Source of the DNA: Desulfuromonadales bacterium
GTDB lineage: Bacteria; Desulfobacterota; Desulfuromonadia; Geobacterales; Pseudopelobacteraceae
Length of the DNA stretch: 17,723 bases
Assembly: GCA_015688915.1 (NCBI GenBank)
Contig: JAATGX010000138.1
Coordinates: 1 to 17,723, forward strand
Direction of reading: 5' to 3'
Shown here: positions 12,143 to 17,723 of the stretch, piece by piece
How the letters are laid out: each line of letters opens with the position of its first letter
Position numbering within the stretch: the first letter of the stretch is position 1
Program-made: the position numbers and the translations under genes
The notes under the pieces: generated by a model
Told to the model about the DNA's origin: nothing
Databases searched by the model: none
What the model saw: only the letters and a program-made list of their open reading frames with translations

Positions 12143-13456
12143 CTATTCGTCTCCCCGGCTTTCTTCGATAAATTTCATGAGTCCTTCTCGTTCCAGCAAA
12201 CCTCTGTCAAGGCGGACCTTCACCCCATCGCGAACGCGTACCGCACAGCAGCCTCCGTCTTCCGGCTTTCCACCAATGATCAGCATGCAACGGATGTTCA
12301 TGCGGCGGGCATATTCCAGGGAACTGTCAAACCCCCTGCGAATGATGTCCCGTGCAGCGGTGTATCCGCGCGAACGGAGCAGACGCGCCACTTCAAGCAC
12401 ATCCCGCCGATCGTCGCCACCGTTGAACAGCAGGAAATCCCTGGTGGTGCTCGCCTCCACCTCGGGCCGGCGCTCCAGCGCCCGGAGCAGGCTCAGCACG
12501 TTGAAGGTAAATCCGGTGGCCGGGGCGGTAACGCCGTAACGCGCCGTCAGATTATCATAGCGGCCACCGCTGCAGACCGGCTCGCCCAGACCGGCTACAA
12601 AGCCCTCGAAGGTGATACCGGTGTGGTAATCCAATCCACGTGTTTCTCCCAAGTCGATGGACAGATGATCGCCGACACCGTGTATGTCGAGGATATCAAG
12701 AACCTGGCGCAGGTTTTCCAATGCCGCTCGTGACCTGGCATTGCTCACTATCTGCTCTGCCTCGTTCAGCACCTCGCGCCCCCCGAACAGACGCGGCAGG
12801 GCGGTGATCTCCCGCCGTGAATCCCCGGAAACGCTGTTGTCGGCCAGCACTCTTGCCAAAGCCGTGACGTCTTTACGAGTCACCGCCTCCTGGAGATCTT
12901 TCAAGGGCTTTCCACTGAGACCTGATTCCGCCATGATCCCGCGGCAGAACTCCACCTGTCCCAGATCGATCTTGAAATTGTCAAAGCCGAGCCCTTGAAG
13001 CGACTCCACCGCCATGGCCACCATCTCGGCATCCGCCTCCGGCGAGTCAAGACCGAACAGCTCCACGCCGGACTGAAATATCTCCCGGCTGCGCCCCGTT
13101 TGCAGCTCGGTCTGGCGCAACACCCGGCCGCTGTAGCTGATGCGGTGCGGCAAAGGCCACCCTTTCAGGCGCGTGGCCACGATACGGGCGATCTGGGGAG
13201 TTATATCGGGAGGAAAGGCCAGTAATCTCCCGGTCTGGCGGTCGTCGAAGCGGTAGGTCTTGTCCTTCAGTTCGTCTCCCAGACCGATAGCCATGACATC
13301 TTCGTATTCCAGTTTGGGGGTGATTACCCGCCGAAAACCCCACAACTCGAATACGCGACGGATTTTGGCTTCGATGTAACCGATTTTGGCGGCGGTGTCC
13401 GGAAGGAAGTCACTCACTCCGCGGGGGAGGGATATGTCGGGTGTTGGTGTAGTCAT
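12143..13456 (-). CDS. hisZ: ATP phosphoribosyltransferase regulatory subunit HisZ
   Basis: HisZ is a histidyl-tRNA synthetase-like protein that activates the short form of HisG, the first enzyme of histidine synthesis. The ATG at 13456 gives 437 aa, with AGGA just upstream. A GTG at 13483 would extend it by 9 residues into the repeat at 13479, which seems less likely. Synthetase-type motifs remain: LPRGVSDFLPD, GRVLRQTELQTGR, LDYHTGITFE (motif with the HisA-like TGI) and SGGRYDNL. The usual HisS motif 2 and QFYQ-type contacts are altered, and the adjacent purA fits HisZ in Geobacterales. The C-terminal 90 residues look like a remnant anticodon-binding fold. No hisG is in the window. Confidence 0.87.
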   Translation of the reverse strand: MTTPTPDISLPRGVSDFLPDTAAKIGYIEAKIRRVFELWGFRRVITPKLEYEDVMAIGLGDELKDKTYRFDDRQTGRLLAFPPDITPQIARIVATRLKGWPLPHRISYSGRVLRQTELQTGRSREIFQSGVELFGLDSPEADAEMVAMAVESLQGLGFDNFKIDLGQVEFCRGIMAESGLSGKPLKDLQEAVTRKDVTALARVLADNSVSGDSRREITALPRLFGGREVLNEAEQIVSNARSRAALENLRQVLDILDIHGVGDHLSIDLGETRGLDYHTGITFEGFVAGLGEPVCSGGRYDNLTARYGVTAPATGFTFNVLSLLRALERRPEVEASTTRDFLLFNGGDDRRDVLEVARLLRSRGYTAARDIIRRGFDSSLEYARRMNIRCMLIIGGKPEDGGCCAVRVRDGVKVRLDRGLLEREGLMKFIEESRGDE

Positions 13457-13478
13457 TGAGTCCTGATTCTGAGAATCA

Positions 13479-13522
13479 ACCACCCCCGGCCCCCTCCTAT
13501 GTCAGGAGGGGCTAGGGGTGGT
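13479..13522. repeat. GC-rich inverted-repeat element (family A, short form)
   Basis: ACCACCCC (13479-13486) pairs with GGGGTGGT (13515-13522), enclosing CCCCTCCT (13491-13498) and AGGAGGGG (13504-13511). These are the same two pairs as in the long element at 7294-7392, but with a single inner hairpin and no outer TGACACC arms. It sits between the secreted-protein gene and hisZ. Confidence 0.75.
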
Positions 13523-13543
13523 ACAAGGTTGGCTATTATTCCG

Positions 13544-15052
13544 CTATTCCACCTTCTTGATCGCAAGCGACGAAGCACCACGGCTGCCAACTCCGGAACG
13601 CTGGACCGTTTGCAGAAGCAGCAGTTCGTTCCGGCTTTCGTCGAAAAGGTAATCGGGCATATAGTTCTGGGTGTCCTTGGTGCGCCATTGCTCCTCTAGG
13701 CTCGAGCCATCCCATGTCATGCAGTATACCGCTCCTTTCTTGTAGGAGCGGGCGTTGCCCAGCACCCAGAAACCATCGTTCTTGCCCACCAGTACCTCCC
13801 CCTTGGAGGTGACCTGGATGCGTTGGTCCATGAAAATCCAGCGGTACCGCTCGCCGGTCGTGCGGACGTTGTCCAGATCCTCCCGCTGGAAGAACAACTC
13901 GGAGCCGCCGAACCTGTCATTGCTGCGCCACAGCTCTTTTAGGGCCTGGTCGTATACCGCCAGATAGCCATCGCTGGTGAAGGTGACGGTCAAGGGTTCG
14001 CCGTCGCGGCCCTTGAACTGGTTGAAACCGTAGATGGTGCCGTAGCGCGGCATCTTGATGGGATTTTTCAAAGTGACCTTCTGCCCGGCACGACTGACTT
14101 CGCAAACATCGCCGAAGAAATCGGCGTCGCGCCCCATGGCCTGGGCGTAGAGCTTTTTCGGCCCTCCGGCCAGGCTGAAGGCGCGGAAGTAATAGGGCAG
14201 ATCGTCGGCCATCTGCACCAACTTGTCATCTTTCACCTGGAAGACCCGGGAGGCCAGGTCGCCCGACTTGACGATGGTGACGTACAGGTCAAACGTGCCG
14301 TCGCCCGAATCGATGGTGTCCAGGGAGAGGATTTTCTCGTTGGCGTCGAACTCCAGATCCCCTAATAGCTTCATATCGTCCTTCTGGCGGTAATAGGCGA
14401 CCCGCCGCTCTCCCGCCAGGAGGACCCCGCGGCTGCCGTCGGCAAACGTTCTGCCGATGGCCAGCAGGTTTACGACCCCCTCCAGGCGCCGGCTCAGCCA
14501 GCCGCTACCCACGGTACGCTGCCGTTCATCCGAGGCCTTGATGAAATCCCCTTCCTTCGGAACCACCCGCACCGGCCGGGCGCTTTTTATGATGTCGGAA
14601 GGAGGAGCAGCAACGGCGGGCGGGGCGGCGAGCGCCGACGCCGGAAGCGACGAACCGGTGGGGTAGAGCGCGGCAAGGTCTGTTGCGAGTTTCTCCGCCA
14701 GCTTCCCTATGGCGGGAAGCAACTCGTTCTGCCCCTCGCCCTGCACAAAGGAACGGGTCAGGGTCCTGCCCGCCGCGGTCCTGGCCAGGGCATCCACGCT
14801 GAAGACCTTGCCAATGGCGATATAGGTGCCGGTCACCAGCACGTCCGCTTCCCCCGCCTCCCCCACGGCGATGATCCGGTCGCCGTTCAGCCGTGAGGCC
14901 AGCAGGGCCTGGACGGTCTGCTTCATCTCGTCCCGGTTTGGCACGCCCACGGCATTCATGTCGGCCACGTACACCCGCAACGGGGCGGCGAACGCCGGGA
15001 CAGCCACCAGCGTGGCAAGCAACATCACTAGCAGAGCGATACTCTTTTTCAT
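13544..15052 (-). CDS. Secreted/periplasmic protein of unknown function
   Basis: A 502-aa protein with a clear signal peptide: KK, a hydrophobic core at 5-18, and an AFA-A cleavage site after residue 22. The first mature domain (about 24-130) starts LRVYVADMNAVG and contains ADVLVTGTYIAIG. It looks like the N-terminal domain of FlgO/TolB/CsgG-type envelope proteins that bind or assemble at the membrane. An Ala/Pro linker (about 131-158) follows. The rest (about 175-495) has many short beta-strand blocks with aromatic residues and glycines, consistent with a beta-propeller or FG-GAP/VCBS-like repeat domain. GGGAG lies 5 nt before ATG 15052, which is 12 nt after the coiled-coil gene stop, so the two are probably co-transcribed. 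The function is not known. Confidence 0.8.
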   Translation of the reverse strand: MKKSIALLVMLLATLVAVPAFAAPLRVYVADMNAVGVPNRDEMKQTVQALLASRLNGDRIIAVGEAGEADVLVTGTYIAIGKVFSVDALARTAAGRTLTRSFVQGEGQNELLPAIGKLAEKLATDLAALYPTGSSLPASALAAPPAVAAPPSDIIKSARPVRVVPKEGDFIKASDERQRTVGSGWLSRRLEGVVNLLAIGRTFADGSRGVLLAGERRVAYYRQKDDMKLLGDLEFDANEKILSLDTIDSGDGTFDLYVTIVKSGDLASRVFQVKDDKLVQMADDLPYYFRAFSLAGGPKKLYAQAMGRDADFFGDVCEVSRAGQKVTLKNPIKMPRYGTIYGFNQFKGRDGEPLTVTFTSDGYLAVYDQALKELWRSNDRFGGSELFFQREDLDNVRTTGERYRWIFMDQRIQVTSKGEVLVGKNDGFWVLGNARSYKKGAVYCMTWDGSSLEEQWRTKDTQNYMPDYLFDESRNELLLLQTVQRSGVGSRGASSLAIKKVE

Positions 15053-15064
15053 GAATTCTCCCGT

Positions 15065-15421
15065 TCAGACCCGTTTCAGGGGGCGTTTTTTTGGCGTTTG
15101 GTGCAACTCGGTGTTATTGCGGTGGGCGGCGAGATCCGGCTTTACCTCGTCCGTATCGATCTTCAGCACCGCCACATCGGCCTTCACCTCAGCGATCTTG
15201 ACGGACAGGTGTTCCTCTACACTGTCGATCTTTTTATTCAATACATTTACCTTAAAATCAACATGCGCGATCTTCTCGGTCAATCTTTCTTCCACATTGT
15301 CGATTTTCTTGTCGATGGCAGAAATACCTTCGTGTACCAACTTAAGATTGCCGCTGAATTCTTCCAACAACATGATGACTTGAGACTCAGAGAAAACAGC
15401 TTCCAATTTTTTCGATGCCAT
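15065..15421 (-). CDS. Small coiled-coil protein of unknown function
   Basis: A 118-aa protein read from ATG 15421, where AGGAG lies 6-7 nt upstream; a longer frame up to 15502 lacks support. Residues 30-95 are a heptad-rich coiled coil with repeated units ISAIDKKIDNVEERL, FKVNVLNKKIDSVEEHL and IAEVKADVAVLKIDTDEV. The segment AAHRNNTELH, followed by a basic tail KKRPLKRV, ends the protein. No signal peptide or membrane segment is seen. Similar DUF-like coiled-coil proteins with an AAHR..TE.H end occur in Geobacter and relatives (from memory, not checked). It is upstream of the secreted-protein gene by 12 nt. Confidence 0.75.
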   Translation of the reverse strand: MASKKLEAVFSESQVIMLLEEFSGNLKLVHEGISAIDKKIDNVEERLTEKIAHVDFKVNVLNKKIDSVEEHLSVKIAEVKADVAVLKIDTDEVKPDLAAHRNNTELHQTPKKRPLKRV

Positions 15422-15454
15422 AAAAATCTCCTGATTTCTCCGCGCCCCTCTGTG

Positions 15455-15467
15455 TCTCCGTGTTATT
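15455..15467 (-). repeat. AATAACACGGAGA motif upstream of the coiled-coil gene
   Basis: The same 13-mer is found before moaC at 10596-10608. It lies 34 nt before the coiled-coil gene start. It may belong to a dispersed intergenic repeat or be a shared leader element. Confidence 0.4.
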
Positions 15468-15517
15468 GCACCAGCTTCAAAAGCCTGCCGAGTATCGCAC
15501 AAACACCCCCGCAGGTC

Positions 15518-15549
15518 AAAAAAAAAGGGCGGGATTTCTCCCGCCCTTT
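15518..15549 (-). terminator. Strong intrinsic terminator after the porin gene
   Basis: An 11-bp perfect stem, AAAGGGCGGGA (15524-15534) with TCCCGCCCTTT (15539-15549), and a 4-nt loop. On the minus strand a run of nine Ts (15526-15518) follows. It lies 23 nt after the porin stop. Confidence 0.92.
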
Positions 15550-15572
15550 GGGTACATCAAATGGTGTTGCGT

Positions 15573-17132
15573 TTAGAACGCGTAGCTCAGGACCACGCGA
15601 GCGGTGTAGGGGTCTTCGGGGTCCTTGTTGGTGGCCCCACCGTTGACGTAACCCCCGTTTTTGTAGTAACCGCCCAAGACCATGTAGGCGGCCTGAATCT
15701 TGGCGGTCAGATTGTCGTACATCTTGTAGCCGGTTTCGAAGTTGAATTCAGCTGCCTGGAAGTTGCTGGCGTTTTGCTTCGTGCCATCCTTCGGTTTCAG
15801 GCTGTTGTTCTTGGCGGCCCAGAGGAAGCCGGCGTTGGGGTTGAAGAAGAACTTGGGCGTGATGTTCAAGTCATAGCCGATGGTGTACATATACATACCC
15901 TGGGCGGTGGCCGGGTTGGTGCCGTTGCTGCTGCTGTAGGCGACGGCCGACTCAGTGGTGGTGCCCTGGGAGGCGGCGTTGCGGTTCAGCAGCAGCATGC
16001 CGGACTCGTTGTAGCTGTTGATGGCGTTGGCGGCCCAGCCATCCTGGGACTGCATGTAGCCGACCCAGCCGGTCAGGTGCCTGCTCTTGCCACCGTTCGC
16101 TTGATCGTTGTTGCCGGAGGTGTAGAGGAAGGCGCTATGCAGCGTGCCAGGGCCTACGGCTGCCTTGGCGGCGACGTTGGCGGCCCAAGCGTTCAGGTAG
16201 GCGCTGTCATTGGTGCCATAAATTCCCTTCAGCACTCCCGCCTGGTAGGCGGCGAAGCCGCTCAGGGTCACCGGGCCGACCTTGGTTTCGCCGGTCAGGC
16301 CGAAGGTGTGGATCATGGTGGCGGAATCCTGTACCCCCGCGTAGTTGTACCCAGCCGTATTACTTGGCGTACCAGAACTACGGCCATCGCCGTAGATGTA
16401 GTACAGGGCTCCCAGCTTGGTGTCCTTGTTCAGGGCATAGCTGAATTCCACGGCGCCGAGGTCCAGATTCTGGTTGCCCAGAACATTAGGAGTAGTAGCA
16501 TTCTGGCCGGGACCGGCACCACCACTCTGTAACTTCCCACCGAATTCCCCGTCATAGCCGCGGAAGTAGCCCACATTGAGGGTGGCGGCACCCAGCTTGG
16601 TGGTGGTGACGACGCCGGCGCCGTCAAAGTCGGCCAGGATCCCCTTGAGCTGATCCTTGAACGGCTGGATGCCGGCCTTCACCCGGACCGGGGTGGAGGG
16701 GATCCTGAAATCCAGGTAGACCGATTTCGTTTCCAGGTTGACGGCATCGGATTCGATGGCGCCGCCGTAGTTGCGGAAGGTGTCCCCCTGGGCCCGGTCG
16801 CCGAAAACGGAGTCAATTTCGAAGTGGGTGACCAGCTTCAGGTCGTCGCTCGCCTTGGCGATGTACTGCAAGCGGGCGCGCTGCTCAAAGTAGTTGTTCA
16901 TCCGCAGATTCGCCGTGGTGTTGCCGGTTACGTTTCCTGCGGTGCCACCGCCACCAGCCGCAGTCGCATTAGTGGGAATCAGGAGCCCGGCGTTGCCTCT
17001 TTCGTAGTTGGACAGGAAGGACTTCAGGGTATAAGTACCATGGAATTCGTTCTCGAACGCCATCGCCGGAAGGGCGGTCGCGGTCAGGGCGCCAGCTGCT
17101 GCCAGGGCTACCAGTTTCTTGTTAAGCTTCAT
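15573..17132 (-). CDS. Outer-membrane beta-barrel porin (OmpJ-like)
   Basis: A 519-aa outer-membrane channel. The signal peptide has LNKK, a hydrophobic core and AMA cleavage after residue 25. The mature protein starts FENEFHGTYTLKSFLSNYERG, a start typical of Geobacter porins of the OmpJ kind. The body alternates amphipathic strands with Gly/Asn/Ser/Thr-rich loops, for example about 58-75 and 205-222, and only a few charged loops. The last residues, ARVVLSYAF, end in phenylalanine, the BAM-recognition signature of outer-membrane barrels. A consensus AAGGAGG (minus-strand reading of 17139-17145) is 6 nt before ATG 17132, which suggests high expression. It has a long upstream region and its own strong terminator, so it is probably transcribed alone. 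In Geobacter such porins support the outer surface for extracellular electron transfer (family inference). Confidence 0.85.
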   Translation of the reverse strand: MKLNKKLVALAAAGALTATALPAMAFENEFHGTYTLKSFLSNYERGNAGLLIPTNATAAGGGGTAGNVTGNTTANLRMNNYFEQRARLQYIAKASDDLKLVTHFEIDSVFGDRAQGDTFRNYGGAIESDAVNLETKSVYLDFRIPSTPVRVKAGIQPFKDQLKGILADFDGAGVVTTTKLGAATLNVGYFRGYDGEFGGKLQSGGAGPGQNATTPNVLGNQNLDLGAVEFSYALNKDTKLGALYYIYGDGRSSGTPSNTAGYNYAGVQDSATMIHTFGLTGETKVGPVTLSGFAAYQAGVLKGIYGTNDSAYLNAWAANVAAKAAVGPGTLHSAFLYTSGNNDQANGGKSRHLTGWVGYMQSQDGWAANAINSYNESGMLLLNRNAASQGTTTESAVAYSSSNGTNPATAQGMYMYTIGYDLNITPKFFFNPNAGFLWAAKNNSLKPKDGTKQNASNFQAAEFNFETGYKMYDNLTAKIQAAYMVLGGYYKNGGYVNGGATNKDPEDPYTARVVLSYAF

Positions 17133-17577
17133 AGTGTTCCTCCTTCATTTTTATAAGATGCTTACATATGCTGCGGATAAATACGTACTGTCACCACCGG
17201 TTCTTGTCGCTGCTCACCACCTTTCATGAGGGATTTGGCATCACAAATCTTGAAACCTGCCAGCACATTCATATCCCCTAAAACACAAATACCCCTGGAA
17301 AACCCCAAATCTCAACGGGCTCCCCAAAGGCAACGGTGCAACAAACTTTTTTCCCATGTTTCTCTGAAACGCTTCACAGTATATTTCGCTCCCGGATTCA
17401 GGTTTGTCCAATATCAATGGACATTAGTAAAATCAATCGGTTAGCTACTTCTTGGGTCGTTTTTGTTTCAGGGTCTTGTTATAAAAAGTTGGCCCAAATA
17501 AGCATTAAATCAAACGCTTGTCAAGCAAAAAAAACAAACGCGCGGCACAACATCTTGAAACTATACGACAAAAAGGA
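17133..17577 (-). other. 445-bp intergenic region upstream of the porin gene
   Basis: No credible gene on either strand. Base composition is clearly more AT-rich than the coding parts, especially 17340-17580. Small hairpins occur, such as TGTCCA/TGGACA (17405-17423) and GTTTC/GAAAC (17358-17370). If transcription starts at the candidate promoter near 17496, the porin mRNA has a leader of about 355 nt. I do not recognise a known riboswitch in it. Confidence 0.6.
17496..17524 (-). promoter_or_regulatory. Candidate promoter of the porin gene
   Basis: On the minus strand, consensus -35 TTGACA (17524-17519), a 17-bp spacer and a poor -10 TTATTT (17501-17496). The sequence TATAAC at 17483-17478 is a better -10 but has no matching -35. 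The location is therefore tentative. Confidence 0.4.
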
Positions 17578-17723
17578 TTAACGCCCCGGCTGGCACAGTT
17601 CGGTCAAAACACCGTTACTGGATTTGGGATGCACAAAGGCGATGCGCGTGCCGTGTGCGCCGCTGCGCGGCTTCTCGTCGATCATCCGCGCCCCGTCCGC
17701 CAACAGCTTGGCAATCGCCGCCT
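17578..17723 (-). CDS. mce: Methylmalonyl-CoA epimerase, C-terminal end (partial)
   Basis: The last 47 codons of a gene that continues beyond the window, ending at TAA 17580-17578. The tail reads ARMIDEKPRSGAHGTRIAF, followed by VHPKSSNGVLTELCQPGR. This matches the C-terminus of the vicinal-oxygen-chelate enzyme that interconverts (R)- and (S)-methylmalonyl-CoA, including the metal-site glutamate in the L-x-E-L-C-Q-P motif. The pathway links propionyl-CoA and succinyl-CoA. The N-terminal part and neighbours are outside the window. No convincing terminator follows it. Confidence 0.88.
   Translation of the reverse strand, partial: AAIAKLLADGARMIDEKPRSGAHGTRIAFVHPKSSNGVLTELCQPGR

Noticed and set aside
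10740..12539. A 599-codon open frame on the plus strand opposite purA and hisZ
   Set aside because: It spans two well-supported genes on the other strand, contains the purA terminator, and has no recognisable motif.
12143..13456. Histidyl-tRNA synthetase HisS
   Set aside because: The N-terminus and TGI motif are synthetase-like, but the pattern of the catalytic motifs and the adjacent purA fit HisZ better.
17133..17577. c-di-GMP (GEMM) riboswitch in the porin leader
   Set aside because: A partial match (ACAAACC followed by GGGAGCGAAA on the minus strand near 17385-17410) lacks the paired helices and the conserved GGACGCAAAGCC core.

Overview
The window looks like a chromosomal segment from a member of the Geobacterales (Geobacter or a close relative). 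I infer this from the high-GC coding, the hisZ-purA pairing, an OmpJ-like porin with an AMA-type signal cleavage site, a TraR/DksA zinc-finger gene behind rimO, and Geobacter-style intergenic inverted repeats. No database search was possible, so genus-level placement is inference.

Left part (1-3934). The tail of yajQ runs into rimO (ribosomal protein S12 methylthiotransferase), ended by a hairpin terminator. A strong sigma-70 promoter then drives a DksA-like regulator. A DUF362/ferredoxin gene on the minus strand overlaps the dksA end tail to tail. Next comes a tRNA cluster, Lys(TTT), Lys(CTT) and Glu(TTC), with two similar promoters and clear terminators.

Redox island (3948-7274). A minus-strand HxlR-family regulator is divergent from a three-gene unit: an Old Yellow Enzyme-type flavin oxidoreductase, a QueG-like iron-sulfur protein and an alpha/beta hydrolase. 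A 17-bp palindrome and a degenerate second copy lie between the divergent starts and overlap the hxlR promoter. This looks like an electrophile- or redox-responsive unit.

Ribosome-related unit (7441-9587). A near-consensus promoter is followed by a 10-codon leader peptide with a good ribosome binding site. The stop codon of that leader lies inside the 5' arm of a strong intrinsic terminator. Next come a YbiT-type ABC-F ATPase and a short GGQ-motif (release/rescue factor-like) protein. This is the most interesting item in the window: a candidate translation-sensing attenuator controlling two ribosome-acting proteins.

Right part (9608-17723, all minus strand). In transcription order: the end of the methylmalonyl-CoA epimerase gene, a 445-bp intergenic region, an outer-membrane porin with a strong terminator, a small coiled-coil protein, a secreted protein of unknown function, hisZ, purA with a terminator, and moaC-mogA for molybdenum cofactor synthesis. 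Three GC-rich inverted-repeat elements of two families sit in intergenic spaces at about 7294, 10641 and 13479.
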